Source: DATGZH01 sp035297265
GTDB lineage: Bacteria; Actinomycetota; Acidimicrobiia; Acidimicrobiales; RAAP-2
Assembly (NCBI GenBank): GCA_035297265.1
Contig: DATGZH010000053.1
Span: forward strand, 1 to 64,000
DNA length: 64,000 nt
Direction of reading: 5' to 3'
How positions within the stretch are numbered: the stretch's first letter is position 1; every line of letters starts with the position of its first letter. This document shows, in pieces, positions 15,739-24,307 of this stretch. The position numbers and the translations under genes are program-made. The notes below the pieces were generated by a model. The model ran no database searches, was not told the DNA's origin, and saw nothing but the letters and a program-made list of their open reading frames with translations.

Positions 15739-17550
15739 TCACGACTGGGTGCTGAGCGTGAGGGTCTGGGTCGCCGATGCCACCGGCACCCCCCGGACCT
15801 TGGTCGTCTTCACCTCGACGGTGAACGTGAAGAGCCCGGGTGCCTGCCGCACGCTCGGGGTGCCGGTGAGCAGGCCTTCACGTTGCAGCTTCATCCCCTT
15901 CGGCAGGGTGCCGCTCACCCGGTGCCAGCGGTAAGGCGCCGGCCCGCCGGTGGCCTCGAGCTGGGTGCTGTAGGCGACGCCGGGCGAGGCGCCGGGCAGG
16001 AAGGAGGTCGTGACGTACAGGCCGGCCACCGAGGCCAGGAGCCCCTCGGCGTCACCGGCGTTCGTCTCGTAGCCGCCGGCGGCGAAGCAGGTGGTCATGG
16101 CGCAGGCGATGGCCTGGAACGCCGCGTCCTGGTCGCCGTCGCCGTCGGTGCCGCCGCCGGCCGGCTCGGGGCCCGGCACCGGGGTCCAGGTGGTCCCGGC
16201 GGACACCTCGAAGAGGCCGTGGGAGAAGCCGCTCGAGTCCCGATAGGCCCCGGCCGCGGTGCACGAGGTGGTCAACGGGCAGGTCACGCCGTTGAGGACG
16301 ACGCTCTGCTGGCCGTCCCCGTCGGTCCCGGCCCCGGGTGGCACCGGAGCCTCGGTGGCGGTCCACACGCCGGCCGAGAGGACCTCGAGGAGCCCCTGGT
16401 CGTAGCCCGAGGCGTCCTCGTACTCACCGGCCACCGCGCAGTCGACGGTGTCGGAGCAGCCCACCGCGGCCAGCTGCACCAGCTGCTTCCCGTCGCCGTC
16501 GGTGCCACTGTCGGCCGGCTGCGGCGCCTGGACCGTGGTCCAGGCGCCGCCCGAGAGCGTGTCGATCAGGCCGTAGCGGAAGCCCGACGTGTCGTCGTAG
16601 ACGCCGGCGGCGACGCAGTCGGCGCCCGAGACGCAGTCGAGGTGGCCCACGCTGGCGTACTGGTGGAAGTCGCCGTCGGTGCCGGCGTTGGCCGGCTCCG
16701 GGAGCCCGGTCGCCGACCAGGTGCCGCCGGCCTCCGAGTCGACCATGCCGGCAAGAAACCCGTTGGTGTCGACGTAGCCGCCCACGACCATGCAGGTGCC
16801 GGCCGAGGGGCAGGCGACCGCCGAGAGGTTCCCCGCCTGCTCGCTGCCCGACCCGGCGTCGGGCGGCTCCGGGGCGGCCGTGGCCGTCCAGGTGCCCCCA
16901 GCCAGCGTGTCGATGAGCCCGAAGGTGAACCCCTGGTTGTCGGTGTAGGCGCCGACCGCTACGCAGCTGGACGGGGAGGTGCAGACCACGTCGTTCAGGT
17001 AGGAGTTGGCGTGACCGTCACCGTCGGTCCCGGCGTCGGCCGGCTGGGGCGCCTGGATCGCCGTCCACGTGCCCCCGGAGAGCGTGTCGATCACGCCGGC
17101 GTGGTGGCCGTCCGTGTCGCGATAGGTGCCGACGGCCACACACGACGTCGTCGACCCGCAGGAGGCCTGGTAGAGGAGGGCGTTCTCGAGGCCGTCGCTG
17201 TCGTTGCCGGCGTTGGCCGGGAGCGGCGCGTCGACCGCCCGCCAGGCCCCGCCCGAGAGCGTGTCGATGAGGCCGTGGTGGTAGGAGTACCCGTTCGTGT
17301 CCGAGTACTGGCCGACGGCGATGCAGCTGGTCGTCGAGTCGCACGAGATCCCGGACTCGAAGACGAACGGGTCGGCCCCGGCGTTGGCCGGGATCGGGGT
17401 GGGGGTGGGGCTCCAGCCCGGGGTGCCGGCGGCGACGAGGGCGGGGTCGGCGAGGACGCCGAGGGCGCTCAGACCGGCGACGACGGTCACCGCGAGGAGG
17501 AGACGCAGGGTGCGACGGGCGGCGGGGATCTGCCTGGAAGCGACGGGCAT
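15739..17550 (-). CDS. Secreted Cys-pair repeat protein (propeller-like) with C-terminal Ig-like domain
   Basis: 603 residues with a signal peptide (RRTLRLLLAVTVVAGLSALG). The body holds seven full repeats of ~58-62 residues and an eighth half repeat. Each has C-x5-C-AVG-Y-D-x2-G, then GLIDTLSGG-W and a P-PADAGTDGDG turn; the paired Cys probably form one disulfide per repeat and the DGDG turn could bind calcium. The number and length of repeats suggest a closed beta-propeller. The last ~90 residues (PGVAYSTQLEATGGPAPYRW ... LPKGMKLQREGLLTGTPS) form a putative Ig (He_PIG-type) domain. ATG at 17550 follows a purine-rich site. Role unknown; likely surface binding. Confidence 0.75.
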   Translation of the reverse strand: MPVASRQIPAARRTLRLLLAVTVVAGLSALGVLADPALVAAGTPGWSPTPTPIPANAGADPFVFESGISCDSTTSCIAVGQYSDTNGYSYHHGLIDTLSGGAWRAVDAPLPANAGNDSDGLENALLYQASCGSTTSCVAVGTYRDTDGHHAGVIDTLSGGTWTAIQAPQPADAGTDGDGHANSYLNDVVCTSPSSCVAVGAYTDNQGFTFGLIDTLAGGTWTATAAPEPPDAGSGSEQAGNLSAVACPSAGTCMVVGGYVDTNGFLAGMVDSEAGGTWSATGLPEPANAGTDGDFHQYASVGHLDCVSGADCVAAGVYDDTSGFRYGLIDTLSGGAWTTVQAPQPADSGTDGDGKQLVQLAAVGCSDTVDCAVAGEYEDASGYDQGLLEVLSAGVWTATEAPVPPGAGTDGDGQQSVVLNGVTCPLTTSCTAAGAYRDSSGFSHGLFEVSAGTTWTPVPGPEPAGGGTDGDGDQDAAFQAIACAMTTCFAAGGYETNAGDAEGLLASVAGLYVTTSFLPGASPGVAYSTQLEATGGPAPYRWHRVSGTLPKGMKLQREGLLTGTPSVRQAPGLFTFTVEVKTTKVRGVPVASATQTLTLSTQS

Positions 17551-17832
17551 GGCCTTCCCCTGCTCCTTCCCGTGCCCGCCGTCGTGCACGTCGCGCCCCC
17601 CGCCGGGGTCGGTGGTCACGCGGACCCTAGGAAGACCCCGCCGGAGGTGCAAGCGGACGCCGCCGCCGCCGCCATCCCCGAGCGCCCCAGCACGCCACGA
17701 GGGACGTCACGCGTCCGTCGAATGAAGTTCATGCGCTGTCGGCGCGACGCTCGCTTGGCGGCTACTTGGGTCGGGTAGTTCGGGCCCACCCACCGGAAGG
17801 AGCGCCCCGGACCACGTGTGCCGGGAAGCGGA

Positions 17833-19083
17833 CTACGAGGAGGGGGCCGTGGCCGTCGCCGAGCCGGGGATGTCCTTGCCGCAGATCGGTCCGGTCGAGA
17901 TGGGGACGAAGCCCTTCGACTGGGCCTGCAGGTACCAGGCGCACTGCTCGGGCAGGTCGTGGCCGAACACGGTGGCGTAGTCGATGTTCTGCGACAGCAG
18001 CCCGCCGCCGTTGTAGGCGGTGACGCCCCGGAGGGCCTTGATCACCCCGGCCCGGGTGGGGTTCGGGCCGGCGGCCAGGAGGCCCTTGATCATGAGGTCG
18101 GTCCCGAGCCAGCTCTCATAGATGTTGAAGGTCGGCCAGTTCGACGGCGACCGGTGCTGGTACTTCAAGAGCGCGCTCCCCATCGCCGCCGTGGCGAAGT
18201 CCGGCAGGGCGAACGGGTGGAACTCGGTGCTGAAGTAGTCGCCCACCACCGTCTTCCAGACGGGGGAGTGGACGACGTCCGCCTCGTAGCCGGTGGGGAA
18301 GACGACGGCCTTCAGCTTGACGCCGGCGTCCTTGAAGGCGGCGGCCAGGGCGAAGTTCTGGTTGTTGCCCATGCCGGCGTAGACCGCGTTCACATGGGAC
18401 GACCTGGCGGTCAGTGCCTCGGTGGTGAAGTCCACCCCGCCGTAGGGAACCGAGGTGTCGAGGACCCCCGTCTTCCCCCCGGCGTGCTTGAAGGACTCCG
18501 AGACGCCGATCGCTGAGTGGACCGACGACGGGGAGATCATGATCCCGTAGGTCCCGAGGACCGTCCCGCCGTGGCTCTTCAGGAACTGGCCGAGGTTGGT
18601 GTTGGCGGGGTAGGTCGGGTCGACGCTGCCGGTGTCGGAGGCGAACATGTTCGTGTTGGGCTGCTCGCCCCACTCCGGTCCGTCGAAGCTCCCGCCGGTC
18701 ACCGGGACCCCCGCCTCCTGGGCGAACTTGTAACCGGAGAAGAACAGCGACGTGTCCGAGACGATGCCGATGGCGCCGTCGGCGATGGCCTCCTGCACCG
18801 CCGTCGCCACCTCGGTGGGGTTGGTCTGGTCGTTGAGCACGATCGGCTGGAGCTTCGCCCCGTGGATGCCGCCCTCGGCGTTCTGGAGATCGAGGCGGGC
18901 CAGGAAGCCCTGGGCCGAGGTCTGGAAGAGCGGCGCGGCGAGGCCGGTCGCCGAGGTGATGAGGGCGATCTTGATGGGTGGCGGCGAAGCGGTGGCCGTG
19001 CCGGCCGTCGTCCCGACGCCCAAGGCCGTCAGGCCGGCCACGGTGGCGACGGCCAGCGCCGACCTGCACAACTGCGTCCGCAT
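17833..19083 (-). CDS. ABC-type substrate-binding protein (Leu/Ile/Val-type)
   Basis: 416 residues. The signal peptide runs to about ATASPPP; the mature chain opens with IKIALITSATGLAAPLFQ and contains LDLQNAEGGIHGAKLQPIVLND, the family's first-lobe signature, and a second lobe starting near GTVLGTYGIM. A Cys pair near the C-terminus (EQCAWYL ... GPICGKD) may form a disulfide. ATG at 19083 is preceded by AGGGGGGAAGAAG. No permease or ATPase genes lie beside it, as for the other binding protein in this window. The ligand may be an amino acid or small organic acid. Confidence 0.85.
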   Translation of the reverse strand: MRTQLCRSALAVATVAGLTALGVGTTAGTATASPPPIKIALITSATGLAAPLFQTSAQGFLARLDLQNAEGGIHGAKLQPIVLNDQTNPTEVATAVQEAIADGAIGIVSDTSLFFSGYKFAQEAGVPVTGGSFDGPEWGEQPNTNMFASDTGSVDPTYPANTNLGQFLKSHGGTVLGTYGIMISPSSVHSAIGVSESFKHAGGKTGVLDTSVPYGGVDFTTEALTARSSHVNAVYAGMGNNQNFALAAAFKDAGVKLKAVVFPTGYEADVVHSPVWKTVVGDYFSTEFHPFALPDFATAAMGSALLKYQHRSPSNWPTFNIYESWLGTDLMIKGLLAAGPNPTRAGVIKALRGVTAYNGGGLLSQNIDYATVFGHDLPEQCAWYLQAQSKGFVPISTGPICGKDIPGSATATAPSS

Positions 19084-19290
19084 CTTCTTCCCCCCTGTCT
19101 GCCCGGTGGCAGTGCCAGCACCCGCATGACGTCCTGCGGCGGCACCCTCTGCCCGGCCGGGCATCTGGCTGGTGAGGCTACCGCCGGGGCCGCGCCCACC
19201 GGGGTCCCCCCCTCACCCGTTGCGGCGGGCGTGGCGCAGCGGGACGTTCGCCTCTTTCGGAGCAGTCTGGCGACGTCGGAGACTGCAGGA

Positions 19291-21147
19291 GTGGACCGCG
19301 CAGCCGAACTGGTGGGCCACGGGGCCCCGGCGCCGGCGTCCGAGCGCCCGTCGCCCGCCACGTTGGTCGCCGCCCTGGAGGAGCTCCGCGACGAGATGCG
19401 CCGGCGCCACCGGGCGTCGAGCGAGGTCTTCGCCCGGGTGCACCCGTCGCACCGGGGCAGCGCGGCGAACCTCGTCGACTACCTCACGCTCCGCCGCCAC
19501 GACATGCGCCCCCTCCAGGAGGCGCTGGCCGAACTGGGACTGTCGTCACTCGGCCGGGCCGAGGAGCACGTGATCACGAGCCTCGAGCGGGTGTTGCGGA
19601 CGCTCGAGGTCCTCGCCGGGCGGGGACAAGGACGACGCACGGAGGCGGCGGTGGGCTACGGCGAGGGCCGGCGGACCCTCGACGCCAACGCCCTCGCCCT
19701 GCTCGGACCGAGCCCGGAGGGCCGCCCCACCCGCATCCTGGTGACGATGCCGAGCGAGGCGGCCGACGACTACGACCTCGTGCAGCTACTCGTCGAGCGG
19801 GGCATGGACTGCGCCCGAGTCAACTGTGCCCACGACGACCCGGTGCGCTGGGCGGCGATGGTCGACCACCTCCGGCGGGCGGCGGGCGAGGCCGGCCGGC
19901 CCTGTCCCGTCCTCATGGATCTGCCCGGCCCGAAGCTGCGAACCGGCCCGATCCAGGCGGGCCCCCGCGTGGTGCGCCTCCGCCCACCGCGCGACCTCTG
20001 GGGACGACCCGCCGCCCCCGCCAGGGCCCTCCTCGTGGCGGGGGACGCGGTCGAGCAGGCGCCCGCCCGCCCGCCCGTGCTCCCGGTGCCGGGCCCGTGG
20101 CTGGCGCGCCTCGCGCCCGGCGATCGCGTCCGGCTGCGCGACACCCGGGACTCGCCACGGACCCTCGTCGTCACCCGCGTGAGTGAGGCCGGTGTGGCCG
20201 TCGAGGCAGGCGACACCACCTACGTGGCCACCGGGACGGTGCTCGACGTCGGCGGGCATCGGGCCGAGGTGGGTCTGCTCCCGCCGCGGCCCCAGGCGCT
20301 GGTGCTCCGTCCGGGTGACCTCCTCACGCTGACCGCCGACCTGACTCCGGTCCCTGCGGCCGGGGCCAACGGCCTGCGCATCGGGTGCACGCTGCCCGAG
20401 GCGTTCGACGCGCTGCAGATCGGCCACCGGGTCTTCTTCGACGACGGCAAGGTCGGGAGCGTGGTGGAGGCGCTGCGTCCGGGCGAGGCCGACGTCCGGA
20501 TCACCCTCGCGTCGCCCGGCGGCACGCGGCTGCGAGCGGAGAAGGGAGTCAACCTTCCGGACAGCGACCTCCGACTGGCCGCCCTTCGGCCGGACGACGA
20601 ATCGGTCCTGGACTTCGTCGTCGGTCATGCCGACCTCGTCGGGCTCTCCTTCGCCCAGCGCCCAGCCGACGTCGCCGCGCTCCAGCGCCGCCTCTCCGAG
20701 CTCGGGAGGGAGGACGTCGGGATGGTGCTCAAGGTGGAGACGGCCCGGGGCTTCGCCGCGCTGCCGGAGATGCTTCTCACGGCCATGGCCTCCGAACGGG
20801 TGGGCGTGATGATCGCCCGGGGCGATCTTGCCGTGGAGTGCGGCTTCGAGCGGCTGGCCGAGCTCCAAGAGGAGATGCTGTGGCTATGCGACGCGGCCCA
20901 CGTGCCCGTGATCTGGGCCACCCAGGTCCTCGACCAGATGGCCCGGACCGGCCAGCCGTCACGGGCCGAGATCTCCGACGCCGCCATGGCCGGTCGGGCC
21001 GAGTGCGTCATGCTCAACAAGGGTCCCCACGTCGTCGAGGCGGTGGCCAGCCTCGACGACATCCTCGGCCGCATGGCCAGTCACCAGCGGAAGAAGGTTG
21101 CCCTGCTCCGCCGGCTGCGGAGCTGGTCGCCCGAGCCGGCCGACTGA
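19291..21147 (+). CDS. Pyruvate kinase-like protein with N-terminal extension, no C-terminal domain
   Basis: 618 residues from GTG 19291 (GTG 19231 also possible). The first ~110 residues are helical (EELRDEMRRRHRASSEVFAR, LVDYLTLRRHDMRPLQEALA) and not part of standard pyruvate kinase. The catalytic barrel shows MDLPGPKLRTGP, FFDDGKVGSVVE, EKGVNLPDSDL, MVLKVETARG (catalytic Lys), MIARGDLAVECGF (metal-binding Asp) and SRAEISDAAMAGRAE. The inserted B-domain is enlarged. The chain stops after the barrel, so the C-terminal allosteric domain is missing. Such forms exist in other bacteria; enzyme activity on PEP is plausible but not certain. Confidence 0.8.
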   Translation: MDRAAELVGHGAPAPASERPSPATLVAALEELRDEMRRRHRASSEVFARVHPSHRGSAANLVDYLTLRRHDMRPLQEALAELGLSSLGRAEEHVITSLERVLRTLEVLAGRGQGRRTEAAVGYGEGRRTLDANALALLGPSPEGRPTRILVTMPSEAADDYDLVQLLVERGMDCARVNCAHDDPVRWAAMVDHLRRAAGEAGRPCPVLMDLPGPKLRTGPIQAGPRVVRLRPPRDLWGRPAAPARALLVAGDAVEQAPARPPVLPVPGPWLARLAPGDRVRLRDTRDSPRTLVVTRVSEAGVAVEAGDTTYVATGTVLDVGGHRAEVGLLPPRPQALVLRPGDLLTLTADLTPVPAAGANGLRIGCTLPEAFDALQIGHRVFFDDGKVGSVVEALRPGEADVRITLASPGGTRLRAEKGVNLPDSDLRLAALRPDDESVLDFVVGHADLVGLSFAQRPADVAALQRRLSELGREDVGMVLKVETARGFAALPEMLLTAMASERVGVMIARGDLAVECGFERLAELQEEMLWLCDAAHVPVIWATQVLDQMARTGQPSRAEISDAAMAGRAECVMLNKGPHVVEAVASLDDILGRMASHQRKKVALLRRLRSWSPEPAD

Positions 21148-21257
21148 CCCCGCCCGAGGGCGGCAGCGGCGGAGAGCCAGGGCGGCGCGGCTCGGCACGG
21201 GGCATCGCGGGTCCTTGGGCCCTGGTGGGCGCGGCCCGGACGGCGCATCCTGGGTTC

Positions 21258-22079
21258 ATGGCCGAGGAGCCCGAGGCCGGCAGGCGTCATGAGTCCGGGT
21301 CGGGTCGGCCCGCCGAGGGGCCGTCGCGGCCGACGAACGCCCTCTCCGTCGGGCGGCTCCTCGGGGTCGAGATACGGCTCCACTGGACGTTCCTCATCCT
21401 CGTCATCCTCGTGATGTGGCTGGAATGGTCGAGAGGCGGTCACGCGGTCGCGAACGGCCTGCTCTGGATCGCCGCGGTGTTCGGCTCGGTCCTCGTGCAC
21501 GAGCTGTCGCACTGCGTGGTGGCGCGCCGTCGCGGGGTGGAGGTCGAGGACATCCTCCTCACGCCGATCGGTGGTCTGTCGCAGCTCCACGACATGCCCG
21601 AGGCGCCCGCTGACGAATTGGCGATCGCCATCGTCGGACCGGCGACCAGCTTGGTCCTGGCCGTCGTTGCCGCGGCCGCCGGGCTCGCGCTCGGCGCCCG
21701 CTTGTGGCCGCCCACGTTGTTCGCCGGTGCCTGGCTCGCCCGCCTGGCCTGGCTCAACCTGGTCCTCGGGGCGTTCAACATGCTGCCCGCTCTGCCGATG
21801 GACGGCGGCCGCGTCCTCCGGGCCGCGCTGGCCAGGCACCGGGACCGCCGCTCGGCCACCCTCCTCGCTGTGCGGGTCGCCCGGATCCTCGCCGGCGCCA
21901 TGCTCGTGGTCGGGCTGCTCTACGACGTCTGGCTGCTCTTCATCGGCCTCTTCCTCCTCCTCGGCGCGGCGGCCGAGGAGTCCGAGGCCAACCGGCCCGA
22001 GCACGGACCACCGGCCGGCCCGGATGCCGGCGGGTCGTCCAGCGCGGTCGACCTGCCGGCGGGCCGCGGCCGTCACTAG
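21258..22079 (+). CDS. Site-2 protease (M50) family membrane zinc peptidase
   Basis: 273 residues. After a ~30-residue polar start there are about five to six transmembrane segments. The zinc site is HELSH (His81, Glu82, His85) and the third ligand motif is NMLPALPMDGGR. The spacing fits the compact SpoIVFB/Rip3-like group, which lacks PDZ and may carry a CBS domain; no CBS domain is present here. These enzymes cut membrane-embedded regulators. ATG at 21258 gives the usual cytoplasmic N-terminus. Substrate unknown. Confidence 0.85.
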   Translation: MAEEPEAGRRHESGSGRPAEGPSRPTNALSVGRLLGVEIRLHWTFLILVILVMWLEWSRGGHAVANGLLWIAAVFGSVLVHELSHCVVARRRGVEVEDILLTPIGGLSQLHDMPEAPADELAIAIVGPATSLVLAVVAAAAGLALGARLWPPTLFAGAWLARLAWLNLVLGAFNMLPALPMDGGRVLRAALARHRDRRSATLLAVRVARILAGAMLVVGLLYDVWLLFIGLFLLLGAAAEESEANRPEHGPPAGPDAGGSSSAVDLPAGRGRH

Positions 22080-22178
22080 GACGAGCTCGGCCCGGGCCGC
22101 CCCGGGCAGGCCGGGGCCGCGAGACTGCCCGGAGAGCAGCAGTACCGGCAGGCCCGAGCGGCCGACGAGGAGGCGACG

Positions 22179-22661
22179 ATGGAGTGGCACGCCGTGCCGA
22201 TCGACAAGCCCGACGACTTGAACGTGATCGTGGGCCAGGCCCACTTCATCAAGACCGTCGAGGACCTCCATGAGGCGCTCGTCGGCACGAGCCCCCACCT
22301 CCGGTTCGGTGTCGCCTTCTGCGAGGCGTCGGGGCCGTGCCTCATCCGGCGCACCGGCAACGACGACGAGCTGGTCGACCTGGCCGTCCGCACGGCCGCC
22401 GCGGTGGCGGCGGGCCACACGTTCTTCGTCTTCCTCCGGGAGGGCTTCCCGGTGAACGTGCTGAACGCGGTGAAGGCGGTCCCCGAGGTGTGCACGATCT
22501 TCTGCGCCACCGCCAACCCGGTCGAGGTGCTCGTAGCCGAGACCGACCTCGGTCGCGGCGTCATGGGCGTGGTCGACGGGTGTCCCCCGGCCGGGGTCGA
22601 GACCGACGCCGACGTCGCGGATCGGCAGCGCCTGCTGCGCCAGCTCGGCTACAAGCTCTGA
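22179..22661 (+). CDS. Adenosine-specific kinase (DUF355 family)
   Basis: 160 residues across the whole family length: IDKPDDLNVIVGQAHFIKTVEDLHEAL at the start, then FGVAFCEASGPCLIRRTGNDDELVDLA and the FREGFPVNVLNAVKAVPEVCTIFCATANPVEVLVAET core. The family is described from archaeal and bacterial structures as binding adenosine/AMP and is annotated as adenosine-specific kinase; the in vivo role is poorly known. Stands alone, 99 bases after the protease gene. Confidence 0.88.
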   Translation: MEWHAVPIDKPDDLNVIVGQAHFIKTVEDLHEALVGTSPHLRFGVAFCEASGPCLIRRTGNDDELVDLAVRTAAAVAAGHTFFVFLREGFPVNVLNAVKAVPEVCTIFCATANPVEVLVAETDLGRGVMGVVDGCPPAGVETDADVADRQRLLRQLGYKL

Positions 22662-22783
22662 GCGGTGGTCGCGCCCTGCCGGGCGGTCGCCGCCGACTTC
22701 CCGCGGCGGCTCGAGCTGCCGGGTGCCCGTCACCGAGCCCTTCGGCCCGGCCGCCGGGCCACGCACCGTCGTAGGGTCTGCCC

Positions 22784-23869
22784 ATGAGCAAAGCCCCACC
22801 TCTCGGCATGGGTCTCATCGGGTGCGGGAACATCGCCCACGGTCACGCCTTCGCCCTCCGGATGCTGACCGAGGACGGCGACGTCCGGCCGGTCGCCGTC
22901 ACAGACCTCTCGCCGACCGCCGTCGAGAACGTGCGCAAGTTCTGCCCCTTCGAAAAAGCGGCCGAGGACGGGTTCGCCCTCATCGAGGACCCCGACGTGG
23001 AGGCGGTCGTCATCGCCACGCCGACGACCACCCACCAGGCGTTCGTCGAGGCCGCGCTGGCCGCGGGGAAGCCGTTCCTCTGCGAGAAGCCCCTGGCCAC
23101 GAACTTCCCCACGGTCCAGTCGATGTGCGACACGGTGGCCGCGTCGTCCCTCACCACCCAGGTCGGCTTCCACGCCCGCTTCCACGCGCTCACCCACGAG
23201 CTCCACCGCCTCGTCGAGAGCGGCGAGCTCGGCGCGCCGATGGGCTACACGCTCCGCGACGACCAGTTCTGGCCGACGGGCGACGTCGTGCCCGGCCACA
23301 GCTCGTGGCGATCCGACCGGGCCCAGGCCGGCGGGGGAGCGCTCCTCGAGCACTCCATCCACAGCGCCGACCTGCTGTGCTGGATGTTCGGCCCCGCCAC
23401 CTCGGTCTACGCCAAGACCCGTCACGTCTTCGGCTACGACGTCGAGGACACCGTGGCGTGCACGATCGAGCACGCGAGCGGCGTCATCGGCACGCTCATC
23501 TCGATCTTCAACGGCGTCCGGGGTCGCGAGGAGCGGCGGCTCGAGGTCTTCTTCGAACAGGCCGCCCTCGAGATGACGACCGACTTCATGGTCGGGGCGA
23601 AGGAGGACAGCTTCCTCATCCAGCGGCCCGACGAGGAGGCCGTCCGCTTCGACCCGGCGGAGCTCCTCGAGCATCATCTGCAGGCCACCGGGATCGAGCG
23701 CCGTGGCTTCCTCATCTACCTGTACCCGGCGGCCCGGGATTTCGTGGCCTCGGTGCGGGCCGGTCAGCCCGGTTGGCCGAGCTTCGAGGACGCCCGGCGG
23801 GCGCACGGCCTCGTGGACGCGGCCTACCGCTCGGTCGAGGCGGGCGCCCCGGCCGACGTGGCAGGCTGA
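22784..23869 (+). CDS. Gfo/Idh/MocA family oxidoreductase
   Basis: 361 residues. The N-terminal dinucleotide fold has GLIGCGNIAHGHAFAL and the family EKP motif in FLCEKPLATNFPT. The C-terminal alpha/beta domain includes DQFWPTGDVVPGHSSWRSD and GGGALLEHSIHSADLLCWMFG, with the His-containing helix expected at the active site. Members oxidise or reduce sugars, inositols and related alcohols with NAD(P). Substrate not predictable. ATG at 22784 fits the fold start. Confidence 0.88.
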   Translation: MSKAPPLGMGLIGCGNIAHGHAFALRMLTEDGDVRPVAVTDLSPTAVENVRKFCPFEKAAEDGFALIEDPDVEAVVIATPTTTHQAFVEAALAAGKPFLCEKPLATNFPTVQSMCDTVAASSLTTQVGFHARFHALTHELHRLVESGELGAPMGYTLRDDQFWPTGDVVPGHSSWRSDRAQAGGGALLEHSIHSADLLCWMFGPATSVYAKTRHVFGYDVEDTVACTIEHASGVIGTLISIFNGVRGREERRLEVFFEQAALEMTTDFMVGAKEDSFLIQRPDEEAVRFDPAELLEHHLQATGIERRGFLIYLYPAARDFVASVRAGQPGWPSFEDARRAHGLVDAAYRSVEAGAPADVAG

Positions 23870-23899
23870 GGAGCGGGACCACGCGAGAAAGGACCCTCC

Positions 23900-24289
23900 G
23901 TGCGACGACGCCTGCTGCTCCTCTGCCCGGCCGCCCTCCTGGCGCTCCTCGCCGGCGGCGCCCCTGCCGGTGCGGTGCACGCCACCCGGGTCACCGGGAC
24001 CTACGCCCTCGTGGTCACCTGGGAGTCGCTGCCGCCGGCCGACCTCACGCTGAAGTTGAAGCGCACGGGGACCTGCACGCTCAAGCCTTGGGTGCAACCG
24101 CACGGCAACTCGTGCGTGTGGAGCGAGGGGGCGAAGGGCTCCTTCGACATGACGCTCAGCAACCCGGCCCTGCCGACCACCACCTACACCGGTGTCTTCA
24201 CGCCGACCGGCCTCAACACCGCGGCCAGTCCGGGGGGAGCCAGCAACACGGCCGGGTTCACCGGCACCTGGTACGCCACCCGGAGCTGA
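23900..24289 (+). CDS. Small secreted protein of unknown function
   Basis: 129 residues. MRRRLLLLCPAALLALLAGG to AGA is a clear signal peptide. The mature ~105 residues hold two Cys (TCTLKPW and NSCVWSEG), probably a disulfide, and an all-beta pattern ending in AGFTGTWYATR, reminiscent of small secreted lipocalin-like or META-like barrels. Not assigned to a family. It lies 30 bases after the oxidoreductase gene and ends against a gene on the other strand. Confidence 0.65.
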   Translation: MRRRLLLLCPAALLALLAGGAPAGAVHATRVTGTYALVVTWESLPPADLTLKLKRTGTCTLKPWVQPHGNSCVWSEGAKGSFDMTLSNPALPTTTYTGVFTPTGLNTAASPGGASNTAGFTGTWYATRS

Positions 24290-24290
24290 G

Positions 24291-24307
24291 ACGCCCCGAA
24301 CGGGCGG
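24291..24307. terminator. Short hairpin between convergent genes
   Basis: CGCCC-CGAAC-GGGCG (24292-24306) is a 5-pair stem sitting in the 18-base gap between two converging stop codons. No T-run follows. It may act in both directions but is weak. Confidence 0.35.
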
